Assembly (NCBI GenBank): GCA_001599975.1
Contig: BCIO01000002.1
Coordinates: 124,001-188,000, forward strand
DNA from: Cystobasidiopsis lactophilus
Taxonomy: Eukaryota; Basidiomycota; Agaricostilbomycetes; Agaricostilbales; Chionosphaeraceae
Reading direction: 5' to 3'
Length of the DNA stretch: 64,000 nt
Shown here: positions 48,978 through 62,622 of the stretch, piece after piece
Layout: every line of letters begins with the position of its first letter
Position numbering within the stretch: position 1 is the first letter of the stretch
Notes under the pieces: model-generated
The model's input: the letters and a program-made list of their open reading frames with translations, nothing else
Told to the model about the DNA's origin: nothing
Databases searched by the model: none
Made by a program: the position numbers and the translations under genes

Positions 48978-50871
48978 TTGGCCGTTGACCAGGTTCTACA
49001 ATCACCGCTCATACGAATGCCTTTGTGTTGGACAAACGGAGCTATGAAAAGGCAGTCGGCCTTATTCGACGAGACGGCGTGCCAGTTGGCTTTGTCGGCA
49101 GCGCTGCGTAGGTGTTTGACTCTGTTTCCCTGGCCGAATGGCGACTCAATTCCTAACGGCAGCGAGTTCATGACCGGTGCCCCCAGCTTTGCGCATTTTG
49201 TTCGCCGTCGATACACCAAGCCCTTGAGCCCGGCTCCCTTTGCCTTGGTTTACATTGTGTCTGCCTGCGCAGCATCATCAAGCGTAGCAGGCAATACCGT
49301 CGAATCTTTGCTGCGTGACACCCGTCGAGCCACCGGTTTCTGGAGGTGCTACAAGGAATTAGTGGCAAGCCGCCTTTCTGCTTGATCCAGAGCTAGAGTT
49401 CGCCGCTGAGAGCTTGGACTGCAGATCAACGGCGACAAAGTCGGCTGCGACACCCAGCTAGACTGCACTGCTAGCAACTTCTTCAAGAAGATCGAGAAGT
49501 TTCGGCCCACTGTCACCAAGCGTGGCCAGCACGCCAATCATGGCCGAGTGCGTTCGGACCTCCTCCTACGTTGCTGGAGCTAAATTTCGAGATTATAGAA
49601 GACGATCGGTGCAGCTCAGCAAAGGCACGACGAAGCGTGGGCTCCTGGCAACGACTCCCGTGCCAGGTCGCGATCAAGGGTCCGTCATTGGCTTGCGGTC
49701 CAGGTCTTCGACCTCTCTGAATCTCTCAAGTGCTTTTTTTTCAGTCCTGCAGCTTGGTCTCATCCTCTGGCTACTCGGACATGTCGGTGGACCAAGGTCC
49801 CCAACCTGGCGGCTTGGCCTTGGAGGGTCCGGTCCACGAAGCGTCTTCGACGGTTTGTCCTACTTCCTCCCCTCCCTTCACTATGGGAATTTAGTGTCTG
49901 ACGAATCGTGGCCAGCCTCGCCTCATCGACACTCGGCGTCCGGCGTCGTGGCTTGCCATTGGTGGACGTTTGGCTTTGCAGGTGGCCCAATTGCCTCCGG
50001 TATGCGCTGACTTTGAAGTCTACACCTGCCATTCCATGAACTAACTGCACTCATCGAAGGCCTTCGATCGCCTTACGATCGTTCCGCCTTTGGTGCCGGG
50101 TGCCAATTCGACTTGGTGCACGACCGTCTTCAACTATGCTTTCGACAGCACGGAAAAGATCTGGCCTGACTACGACTCCTTGATCAAGCACCGAGCGTCG
50201 GACTCCATGGCCCGCTTCTGTCAATCCTTCACCGCTTCGGGTGAGTTCTGCGTCTTGCGCCCCTGTCGCGACGCCTTCTGTGTTGACACCTTTGGCAGTC
50301 GATGTTACCACGGCAGAAGCTGCCGTTGCGTGCATTTATGTCACCAGGTTCTGCGCGGCCTGCCCAACATCACAACACAGCCCAGCGGAAAAGGCGCTCA
50401 CAATAGTGATCGCCTTCATCCTGTAAGGGACATTGTTCTTACACACACGGTACATAAGCTCACATTCACGTCTCAAAAGTGCCTACAAGATGCTGTCAGA
50501 GGGCCACGTTGCCTCGCTGCGCCCTTGGGCTCACCCGGTGGCACCCTTTCCGTTCGTGCTCTGATTTTGTCCCGTCGCTTAACAGAAGGACTCAATCGTT
50601 TTGCTTCAGGCTGGAAATGCTCATCCTGGCGGAAAGATGCTTCCTCCGCAAAGTGAACTTTGGCTTGCACGTCGAGCTGGCCGAGTTCCATCGATACCAT
50701 CGCCTGCTCCTTGGTCTCTTCGTTCCCGCCCCCCTGGACCAAGACGTCATCTCATGCGACGACGGTGACGACTTTCTGCCCCTACTGGCGGAAGTGGCCT
50801 GGCGATGGGGAGATCGCCCCCAGCGCTACGCCGGCGACCGGGACAGCAATTACTTCGACCCCCCGGTCTAG
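48978..50871 (+). CDS. Cyclin-like protein, paralog B
   Basis: Paralog of the gene at 38242-40387. The start MAVDQVLQSPLIRMPLCWTN aligns with AAVNQF in paralog A, and ETACQLALSAALRR, SFAHFVRRRYTKPLSPAPFA, VESLLRDTRRATGFWRCYKE and LQINGDKVGCDTQLDCTASN follow in the same order. After a serine-rich spacer (SSSGYSDMSVDQGPQPGGLA) and AIGGRLALQVAQLPP come the cyclin-box exons AFDRLTIVPPLVPGANSTWC, TVFNYAFDSTEKIWPDYDSL, DSMARFCQSFTASVDVTTAE, ALTIVIAFILSAYKMLSEGH and LEMLILAERCFLRKVNFGLH, VELAEFHRYH. The last pattern (a large hydrophobic helix, then a LHVxxxEFxxY end) is typical of Pcl cyclins. The end is at 50871; the final junction uses a GTTCGT donor at 50552. Two ORF-like pieces near 49522-50010 in other frames are shadows or introns. 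Partner kinase unknown. Confidence 0.6.
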
Positions 50872-51142
50872 TCACGCAAGGCCGGCAGTCGTTGTATCTC
50901 AAATCAGGAAAGAGGGCTCCTTGCATAGAAAAGCAAACGGTTGAAACATAGGCTTGCTCATTACGTTGGCTGTGAAGGACCCGCTCGAGCGGCGGCATGA
51001 GCTTGGTCGTGACCGATAATCTGACCTGACCAGCATGCCCGCGATGACCGAGACCCCAACTGCGACTTTGCGCTAGCTATCCGCTAGAAAGCGTTGCACG
51101 AAGTCCAGTCGGCCGTTGGGTGGCTCGAAGGAATCCGCCGAA

Positions 51143-52613
51143 CTAAATCTTGTTCAGCTCGCTGTACCCCTTGCCCGCGATCCACCCCACCACCGTCTTA
51201 TCCAAAGTGAAAAGGTCAAAGTTGGAGATGGGCGCGGCTTGGATGGTCGTGTGAAAGAAAGCGTTCCACTGCCGTTCAGTCATCAGACTGACACCTGCCG
51301 CTCCAAATGCATCAAATGAGAACTCACCTCCTCGAGGGACATGTCCTGAAGACGTTGTGGACTGTTTAGGCCAATTTCGAAGAGGGTTTGGCCGGTGGCG
51401 TCGCCCAGCGTGGGGTTGAGCGAATTCAGAAAGGCGACCATGGCGCCATAGGGAGCCTTTTCGACCGGCATGGTGGACGCGGCGAGCATGTTAAGGGCGT
51501 AAGAGTGGCTGTGGACGAGGGCATCGGCTGGCCGAGTTGTCTTCCCGTCAGCGCGGCAGTCGTAGCATAGCCACCCTTCGATTTTGGCGGGCAAGCCGAC
51601 GCAGCCAAGGTGGAACTGGGACTTTTATAAGCACTGGAGGCTCAAAAAAAAAAGAGGTAGACAACGCACCCATTGATTCTGGCAAAAGTCGCCAGCGCAC
51701 TTGATCATCTCGTCGTAGCTCATATAGTGGCAGTAGCAGTAGGTCGGCTCGTTGACGCGCGGAACAGCCTGTGGCAAGAAGAAAGCGTCCTTCCCAGCCA
51801 CAGCGCTGGTCTTGGTCTGGCGCGACCGCTTGGAGGGCGGCTCGTTGAGGTCGGAGATGAGGTTGCGGATGCTGAGCGGCGTGCGATCCGAGGGCTTTTT
51901 GGGCGATTTGGGGACTTTGGGGGTCGTGTTGGCAGAGGTAGTAGCCACGGGCGACTTGGGCACGCTGAAGCGCTTCTTTTTGTGCGTCAGGCTGGACGGT
52001 GGGCCCAGCCGGTCGTGCTCGAGGTTGCGCTTGACGACGATCCACTCGCCGTCCTTGTTGCGAGAGGCTCGTATTCTAAAATTGGTACTGCTGCATTTGC
52101 TGAGTTCGGCGGCTTTCTGGTGGGTGCAGCCTGCCAGCAGACTTCCGCCATGAGCCTTCTCGAAAACCGAAAGCAAAGGGACGGGGTCAGCGCACCAAGT
52201 TCGACGAAAGCGTTCTTCGAGTAGCGCCTGGCCGTCTGCTCTTCCATTGACTTCCACACCCGCAAAGTCCAATCCACGTTGGCCGGCGTCGCAGCCCGGC
52301 AAGCGGCTTCGAAGTCCGCTCTCGAGTCGAACGCCGCGTTCATAGCGGGCATGCTGCTGAGGTCCTCCTCTTCAGGCGGCACCAGGTTGGTGTTGGCTTG
52401 AGGCAGGTCCGGGCTGGCGTCCATGTCGACGTCGCCGTCCTCCTCCTCGTCCGCTGGGGTGGCCGGAGTGGCAGAGGTGTCGAGCGCGGAAAGCTCGGAC
52501 TCTGCGCTGCCCACGCCGTCCTGGATTGGGCGGCGGTCGCTGCTTTCGATGCTTGGGCCGGCCGGAGCGAGGGAGGAAGGGCCAGCGTCGGCGCTGGCTG
52601 GCAAAGCGGACAT
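51143..52613 (-). CDS. PHD-finger protein, chromatin-type
   Basis: Nuclear protein with one PHD zinc finger. The start at 52613 (MSALPASADAGPSSLAPAGP) is followed by an acidic, low-complexity region (PADEEEDGDVDMDASPDLPQ), a segment FEAACRAATPANVDWTLRVW, then ASRNKDGEWIVVKRNLEHDR, basic and serine-rich linkers with KSPKKPSDR, and the PHD finger near 51730-51550: NEPTYCYCHYMSYDEMIKCA, GDFCQNQWFHLGCVGLP and GWLCYDC. The Cys4-His-Cys3 pattern is complete and most like ING/Yng-type fingers, but the ING N-terminal domain is absent. Beyond it is a conserved-looking helical tail (GAMVAFLNSLNPTLGDATGQ, MSLEEWNAFFHTTIQAAPIS, DKTVVGWIAGKGYSELNKI) ending at 51143. The open frame extends upstream to an ATG at 52727, which could be a longer start. 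The histone mark it reads cannot be told. Confidence 0.75.
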
Positions 52614-52944
52614 GGTGCGGCGCTTTGGAAGTTTTCGAGCGGGCGTTGGCGCGGCTGGTTCGGGCTTATTGACACTTGATGTACCTGGAAGTAGAGAGTG
52701 AAGTCGAGAGAATGAGCGCCGGATCATGCGTTGGGGGGCATTTTGGGCAAGCTGGGGCTGCTGCTGGCCGGCCGGGAGGAAGATGCGCGCCGCGAGCTGA
52801 GGCGAACGGGATGCGAAGGGGAGTGGTCAAGTGGCGGTTCAGGGCTTATTATGTGCACCTCTTTCTAGTAGTACAACAGATGTCCGGTCTCTATTCGATG
52901 GATGGCGAAAACATGATGGATTTACAGAGTCGCACAAGCTGGGG

Positions 52945-54115
52945 TCAAGCAGACGGAATCGGCAACGGCGTGAGAGCGCTGCTACGCCGCCTGAACAGGT
53001 TCTTCAAGGGGTTTCTGTTGCTCATGGAGCTCTTGACTTGAGCCTGGAGCAGAAGGTGAGTACGCGTTCAAGCGTCGACACGGGGCAAGAATGCGGCCCA
53101 CCTCGAGCTTGCTGGTGGATCTGCGTGCCTTGTCCGCCTCGCTTTGGAACACGACCAGGTCGGCCTGAGTGATTCCAGAGCGGGACAGGTCGCCGAACAT
53201 TCCGCGAACAGACCTGGGGAGCGGACTTCAGTCAGCCACCATTCAAAGCGCAGACGTTGGTTGAAGGCTGCTTACTCGGATAGACGTCTGGCTTCGGCAG
53301 CCCACGCAGGTTGCTCCACGTCACCGGACCGTTGTATTAGTTGAGTCAAAGCGGTGAGTTGCCTGAAGACATCCTCGACGTTTGCTAACACGGCGAGCCT
53401 CCACTTCTCAATGTTGAGCTTCTGTGCGCGTCGTCGTATCAATGACATGCTCGGTAACATCTCTTGGTCATTGAAGAGAACCTACCTCCATAGGGGCGTT
53501 CGAGGAAGCGTACGGCAAGGCAGCAGGAACCATTTTTTGGCCACGCAGAAAGTTTCTTCAGGGAGACAAAGGAGGATGCACGCTTTTGAAGAGCAGATCA
53601 ACTGGTTGCAGAAGTGCGACGAGGGCAAGAGAAGACCCTAGGAAAGAGGCCCTTTTGTTTGCAGCGACGGCGGTGACTTACAGCGCGATTTGGAAGGTTT
53701 TTGCCAAAGGCGGGAAGTGGCGGCGAGCTGAAGTCAGAGGCTCCACTCCTGGCCCATCGAATTAAGTTGCTGATCGTTGGGTAAGATGTGGGCCTTTTTC
53801 TCGTAAAACTGTCGCCGAGATGGGCCAGCAGGCTCGGTGTGTGCGCCGAGACGTCCGCAAAAAGTTGGGCCCAACGCCACCGACGCTGAGCCCCCGTTGG
53901 GCTTTGGTTTGCGATATCTGCCGGTGCGCGAGAATAACAGGACAAGCACATCGAGAAGGCAGGCAGAGCAAGGCAGGCACCCTGAGGGCTTATCAAGATT
54001 CACAGGCGTTTTCGTCAGATCTCCTCAGCTCTGGGCGCCCTCGGATTGGGCGAGAAACTTTGGGTGGGGCAGTTGTATGATTCGCAATAGCTTGCAAATC
54101 CTGCTCAATGATCAT
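52945..54115 (-). CDS. Hypothetical protein with basic C-terminus
   Basis: Multi-exon gene of unknown function. The start is tentative (54115, MIIEQDLQAIANHTTAPPKV), continuing RPIRGRPELRRSDENAYRKP, then RRQFYEKKAHILPNDQQLN. Downstream exons are more convincing: VALLQPVDLLFKSVHPPLSP, EETFCVAKKWFLLPCRTLPR, KLNIEKWRLAVLANVEDVFR, QLTALTQLIQRSGDVEQPAW, MFGDLSRSGITQADLVVFQS and AQVKSSMSNRNPLKNLFRRR near the stop at 52945. The middle part looks alpha-helical and possibly coiled coil. No signal peptide or membrane span. The junction around 53650-53760 could not be settled. The alternative last frame would end at 52982 with KPLEEPVQAA. Confidence 0.5.
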
Positions 54116-54499
54116 GCGGAGTGCGCAGCAAGTAGTCACTTCAAAGCAATGGCAAAACGGACGCCCAGGGGCAAGAGTTGGCAGTGACGGCGCCGCCTCA
54201 TTTTGGCTTTGATGCTGGTCTCAGTAGTCATCATACAACATGCAGATGATTGCCGTTGATAGCCGGAAGCAACAGTCGATCTCGCCGCCCAAAAGATTGT
54301 GACACGTGAAATGGGAGAGCGCGGGTGGCAAAGAAGAGTGTGAAGAAGCGGTCCCAAAAGTGAGCATTATTGGTCATTTCACCCCCATGGAGAGAGAAGC
54401 GATTCGTAAAAAGAGGAGCGAGGTGCTGTAAAAAAAGCGCGAAAAGAGGGTGGCGAAGGAGGGTTTCTATGAGCAGAAGCGTTCCAGCGATGGGGGCGT
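54116..54499. other. Intergenic region between two minus-strand genes
   Basis: About 384 bases from the alpha-tubulin stop to the tentative start of the next gene. No gene-like frame of note; it should contain the tubulin 3' untranslated region and the promoter of the downstream gene. Confidence 0.45.
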
Positions 54500-57058
<2,559 letters not shown>

Positions 57059-57319
57059 TTTGTATGTTTATTGATTTGGGCAACGAAAGCGAGTGTGAAG
57101 ACGCCAAATCCAGTCAAAGGTGTGTGTAGAAGCTAAAAGATAAAGGCTAGCTTCAACCCGAGGCTTTGGACTCAGCAAACAACACGAGTGTTTCGTTGCT
57201 CTCACCCATCCGCCGCCCGCCTCGCGAGTGCCGGAGCCAACCTCGATCGGCAGTGGTGGTCCCCCGCGCCACCAACCTTGTTGAAGTTAATAGCAAAAGG
57301 AACAGTTATACAAGTGATG

Positions 57320-59738
57320 CTAGGACGAGCAAGAGCACTGGAAGCCCAAATAGTCCTCCGAGCCCATCCCGCACAACCTCCTCCACTCCTGCGTCTTCCC
57401 ATCCTCACACACCTCCCCCTCGCCATCCCCTAGCGCAGTCTCTCCATACGCCTCAAAAGGCTTCGTAGCCATGTCCAACACCAACGCCAAGAACGGCGAG
57501 TCCTGATCTTGGTCCAACCTCTTGATCGCCTCTTCCAACACCCACTGCCTGAGCGTAAACCGAGGGTTCACCCTCTTCATCCGCTGCTCTTTCCCCTCCC
57601 AAGCTCCAGACTCCTTCAACCGCGCTTCGTATGCCTCCAAGAAGGACATCCAAGCCGGCTGGGCGGATTCGTGGAGGTGCTTAGGGATTTGGGAAAGAGG
57701 AACGAGGAGGTCCATGAACTTGGCGAACGAGGGGGAAGAGGTGCCGGGGAACAAGGAGAGCGAGCGGAAGGCGTTGGTGAAGTCCAGCTCGTGCGCGTTG
57801 AGCAGGTCCAGGAACTTGTCGAAGAACCGGGCCTGGTCGTCCTCCTTGGCGTCGGTGAACCCGAGCCTCTGTGCGTGATGGGACGTGAACAATCAGAACG
57901 GTATAGGGAGCTGATAGAGGGGAATGGCCAAGCGCACCAAAGCGAACAGCCGAAGGTACTCCTTCTTGAACACCTCTTTAAACTCGTCCGACACTTGGTC
58001 CACAAACTCCAGCCCTTTATCGCTCCAGGCCTTGCGTTGGGCCGGGGTGGAGTCCTTCGCCCAGCCCTCGGTCAACTCGCTGCCTTTCTCAATCTCGGCG
58101 CCGATCACCTCCGACAACGCCACGCCGAGCTTCTTGATCGCGAAGTCTAGCATGGTCGGTTGGTGGCGGTAGGAGTAGCGCCCGAGGTCGTCAGAGTGGT
58201 TGCAGATGTGCCCAAAGTCGAACACTGTGAGTTGATCGAGGGCGCTGAGAGAAGTTCGATTCTCTGAATGGGTGACGACCACTCACCATCCATGAACGCG
58301 TACGGCCCATAGTCAATCGTCAGGCCTAAAACAGACACATTGTCCGTGTTAATGACGCCCTGTCCGTGACGTTCAACATCAATGCCCCAGGCATAAAGGG
58401 AGAAGGAACAACGCACATGCATGAAGCCATACACCTGCCAACCCGCAACCATCACCGCGTTCCTCGTAGCGACCTGCCTGAGCACGTTCCTCGCCGTCTC
58501 CTTTCCTTCCTTCTCCCCAAACACCTCAGTCGCCACATATTTAGCCAACTGCAACAGCGGGTCCCAGTCCTGGCGGGACTTCAACAGCTCGAAGCTGCCG
58601 ATCCGGATCCAAGAAGGGGCCACGCGGCACACCACCGCTCCCGTCTCTCGTTTCTCGCGCACCACTTCTAAGTCGGGCAGGTGGGTGAGCGATAAAGCTC
58701 GGGAGGTCGGGATGGACAAAGCGTGGATGGCTTCGGAGCCCAGGAACTCGCGCACGGAAGAGCGGAGCACGGCGAGGCCATCGGCAAAGCGGGAGAAGGG
58801 TGTCCGACCGGCACCTTTGAGTTGCAGCTCGGCCACCGGCGGGGAGGAGTGGTTGTGGATGGTCTGCAGGGGAGGGGAGGGCGTGGCTAGGATCGAAATG
58901 GCGCGGCCGTCTCCAAGTTGTCCAGCCCTGTGATGTATGGAAACACCTTAGCCAAACGAGAAATTTAGCTGAAGTGGAGGATCCGAGCTCACCACGAGCC
59001 GAATTGATGACCACCATAAACCAAGCTCCACGGCGCCAGGGCTTGCGAGGGGTCGTCTTTAGACTTGATGTCGGTCATGACCGCCCTTCCGGACAAGATC
59101 TGGACGAGCTGCTGGACCGCCGGCGAGCTGGCTTCGGTGAAGTCCTTCTTGGCGATGGCCTCCAGGGCATTCCCAAAGTCCAGCCCGGGCAGCATGTCAT
59201 CTCTACACTTCTCGGACAGGCCAAACAGCTGGGCCTTGCTGATCACTTTCTGCCGGGTCGTCGAGGTGTACGCTTTCAGCGCCGACTCGCTGGGCAGCGC
59301 TTCTTGGTCTAGAGACACCTCGTAGCGGCTGAGCACGTCCTCGATGTCGATCTGCGTGTTCTCGTCCGGCTCCTTGCCGCCCAACAAGTCCTTGATCACT
59401 TCGACGGGCACGCCAAAAGGAAACTCCACGGGCAGCGGGGTGCAGTAGGCAAAGTGGGCGTCCGAGATCTGGCGGGAGCGCCGGAGCATAGATGGCTGCG
59501 GCTGCTGGCCATCTTTCTTCTCCGAAGACCGATTGGACAGGTCGAAGAGCGCCGAGGGCGTAGGCACCGCGGGGTCCGCTTTCAAGAAGTGTGGCAAAGT
59601 CTTGGCCACCGGCAGCGAGAGCAGCGGGACTTTCTTGCTGCTCGCGGTCGACATGCTTCTCAAGATCGGTCTACAACTAAGAGGAGCCACAACGGCAGAT
59701 GGTGTGGCATCTCCAACAAAAAAATCGTGGAACGTCAT
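57320..59738 (-). CDS. FMP40: Selenoprotein O/YdiU/Fmp40-type protein AMPylase
   Basis: Pseudokinase-fold enzyme that transfers AMP to proteins, mitochondrial in yeast (Fmp40). Two in-frame starts exist: 59738 (MTFHDFFVGDATPSAVVAPL), whose leader with SCRPILRSMSTASSKKV looks like a mitochondrial presequence, and 59654 (MSTASSKKVPLLSL). Family blocks: RQISDAHFAYCTPLPVEFPF, SLVYGGHQFGSWAGQLGDGR (joined over an intron), ELQLKGAGRTPFSRFADGLA, VLRSSVREFLGSEAIHALSI, PTSRALSLTHL, AVMVAGWQVYGFMHGVINTD (active-site NTDN), LTIDYGPYAFMD, FDFGHICNHSDDLGRYSYRH. The C-terminal half ends DYLGFQCSCSS at 57320: a CxCSS tail in place of the selenocysteine of animal SELO, as usual in fungi and bacteria. About 660 residues, five introns. 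Confidence 0.93.
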
Positions 59739-59977
59739 GCTGGGTCAGCTGACTTTCATTTGGCTTTTCGCTTGGGCCGATTGCGAGACGAAGGGTATAT
59801 CGAATGCATGGGGAAACAAGCGCGCACAGAAGCCCGAAAAGAGTGTGCATTAGGGTTCGCCGTGCACTGCCAAGAAAACAACGAAAGAGCTGTGCCCGCC
59901 CTCTTCAGCCAGAGACTTTGTGCTCAGAGCCGATGGGAGAAGCGCACTTGAGACCCGAGAGGCCATCCATCTAGCAT

Positions 59978-62244
59978 CTAGCAGGTATTGATGAAGGAGA
60001 CGTCGCTAGTGATCGGAGCTGTGGCAAAAGATTAGTGAGAGATCAACAGCGCAAAGAGGGGCAAGCGAACCAAAGAAGAAAGTCGTCGCGCTGTAAGGTC
60101 GACGGTTCAATGAACAGGCCGCATTAACATCGAAAGAGATCCAGACTCACATAATGACGTAGACCATGACCAAGAGGAACTGTGGCCATGGAAAGGGTGA
60201 GCAAAGGTCACCAGCGAGAGCATGGTCCACTTACGCCTTCCAACCAGTTGGCTCGGCTATCTTGAGTGGTGCTGTATAAAGGGACGATCAGTACTTGAGC
60301 AAGGCGAAGAAGGAAGTCAGAGCGCACTAGTTAACGATCAGGACCGTGAGGAAGAGGACAATGCTTTGGAAGGGGTCAAAGAGCAAGCTGCGGATAACAT
60401 TGAGTCGCGAGCGGACACCTGCAGAGATGGTAAGTCACCTCATGGGTTTGCCTAAGCACCAGCCCAGCAGGACCAAGACAGGGACGAGGAAAAGCGCCAC
60501 TTGGATGCTTGATCCCACCGCGACTCCGCTGATTGATCGCCAGAGCGTCAGATGCCATGCCTCGACAACGCAAAAAGAGAAAAGCGCACATGGCGAGATC
60601 TAACTTGTCCTTGTAGGCGACAGTCACGGCCGTAACATGCTCGGCTGTAGCGGGACGTTAGCTGCCGGCCAAAATCATCAGGCACGGGAAGGGGAGCTCA
60701 CCAGCGTTGCCGACAATCGGCAGCAAGATCAGACCGACCCAAGCAGTGGAGACAGCGCCAGATTCGGTGACAGCGCCGATGGCGTCGACCAGCCACTCGG
60801 CGACAAAACCAACGAGGACTGTGACGACCAAGAGCAGCACGATGCACGAGATCAGGTTCATCTGCGGGATCTCCTCTTCATCTTCTTCAGCCTCCGCTTG
60901 GGCTTCTTCGTGCATGTCCTCCATGCGCTTCCGGTGAGCCCGGGTGCCGGCTGAGCGGGCCGGTTTGAACATCCTGTGCGAGCCGACGCCGCGGATGCCT
61001 TCCTCAGGAGGCAGCTGGTTGCCTTCTTCGTCATACAAATGGGCGTGGGTGAAAAGTTGGAAGACCAGGTAGGCGACATAGATCAAAAGGACCAGGATAG
61101 CAGTGCCGCGGCTGGCCTTGAGGATGTCTTTTTTTTCCTCGTCGCTCGAGAGCGAACCACCAAACGAGCTGCAGAGAGACACTTGATTATGTCGTCGTCC
61201 AGTGGGGACGACAGAATGGCTCACGCATGGAAGGCAGAAGGAATCAACACGGCGATGACAGAAATGACAAGAAGCGAGGAGTTGACCTGCCCAGCACGTC
61301 AGCAGGCGTGCGCTGAATCGATTTGGTGCCATCTCACCTGAGCGCTGGCGTTTGAAAAGCCGACTTCAGAGTATCGGATGCCACCCGCGAGACTGGTAGC
61401 GGCGACGTCAGAGCCGCTTCCCGGCCCAAATTCGGGAGACGTACAAACAGCATCCCAAGACGAGCAGCAAGTTTGAAAGGATAGAACCCAGGAGCGAGGC
61501 CTGCACGACTTCGATCTCGCACTTGACGAGCGCGAGGATGGCCACAATGAGTTCGACGACGTTGCCCAAAGTCGCGTTGATCAAGCCTTTGGGCGGAAGC
61601 GGCATTCATCTGAGCCTTGTGACGACATGCCATTGAAGTAATGAAGCCTCACCTCCCAAAGTGGGACCGACTCGCAAGCTGATCTCTTCGGTCGCGAACC
61701 CCAGCAATTTGGCCAGAGGCATGATGCTGCGCCCTTGTGAGATCGCCAACTTGCCTGGGCTTGCCTGGGCATAAAACTCACGCAAAAAAGCTGACGACAA
61801 ACGTGGCAACGCCCGAGACGCTTTTGACAAAATGGAGGGCAAAGCTGATTGGAATGCAGAGCAGGAGCACGTTGAGCCAGGACGACTTGGCGACGGCCAT
61901 GAACGACTCCATGTAGGTGGGATCCTTGCCGAGTTTGTGTTCTGGCTACTCGCAGGCAAGCTTTTCAGAGCGCTTCAGGCCGCCTAGCTCGATTGCGTTC
62001 GCACCTGGAAAAGGGAGGTCACGGTCCGCGCGAGCGAAGGCTTCTTGGTTTTCGATGCGGACGTCCCTTGGCGACGTGGCAGTTCACTGTTGGAGCCATT
62101 GGGGCGCAAAGGCTTTTGGGAAGCGCTGTTCGAAGGGGGGTAACTAGGCGCATCCTGGCTGTTTGTTGTTTGGACCTCTTCAGGCTCGCTGGTGAGCGCG
62201 CCGGTCTCGCGGCGCCTGATGGACTGCTCTTCCGTTTTCTCCAT
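59978..62244 (-). CDS. VCX1: Vacuolar Ca2+/H+ exchanger, CAX family
   Basis: Membrane antiporter that pumps calcium into the vacuole against protons. The start at 62244 ([20 protein letters not shown]) leads into a serine-rich cytosolic tail. Membrane blocks: [60 protein letters not shown] (c-1 selectivity repeat, GNxVELI), [60 protein letters not shown], a long acidic loop [55 protein letters not shown] (c-2 repeat, GNAAEH) and [20 protein letters not shown]. The end is SDVSFINTC at 59978. About eleven membrane spans; roughly twelve introns. The acidic loop splits the two halves as in other CAX proteins. Confidence 0.92.
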
Positions 62245-62622
62245 CCCAAAGTTGATCTACTGACGGCCTCTACGAGACCAGCGGTCGATGCAGCGCAAGC
62301 TTCGTCACCAAAAAATCGTGGGCGGTGTCTGGCGACAGAGCTACCTGGCGAAACCTGTGAAATGATTGGCTTGGCACCTCCTAAAATATCAATTCGGCTT
62401 TTTTGGCAGTGAACGCGTCAAAACTTCCTGCTTGCTCATATTGGCCACTTCTCAACCTGCCTGCAAGACGTAGACTGGATCCCTGATGCCCAGTTGGCAC
62501 GCCACCAGCGCTTTCGGTCTTCCATAATTTGTCCGTCTGGGCGGGTGGGGCTTCAAGCTCGTCGACTGCTGCTTGCTGCCTCTTGCTCTCGTTCTTTCTT
62601 CCCTACTCCATAGTTCAGTAAA
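62245..62622. promoter_or_regulatory. Divergent intergenic region
   Basis: About 378 bases between the start codons of the Ca2+/H+ exchanger (-) and the kinase-like gene (+). No coding frame of note. Pyrimidine-rich sequence (cttgctctcgttctttcttc) stands just before the plus-strand start. Confidence 0.5.

Noticed and set aside
49522-50010. 162-codon plus-strand frame as a separate membrane protein
   Set aside because: It mixes introns and the wrong frame of the cyclin-like gene. The frame with conserved cyclin-box exons runs alongside it.
57509-58150. 213-codon plus-strand frame
   Set aside because: Antisense to conserved exons of the AMPylase gene, with typical repetitive EVRE-like shadow composition.
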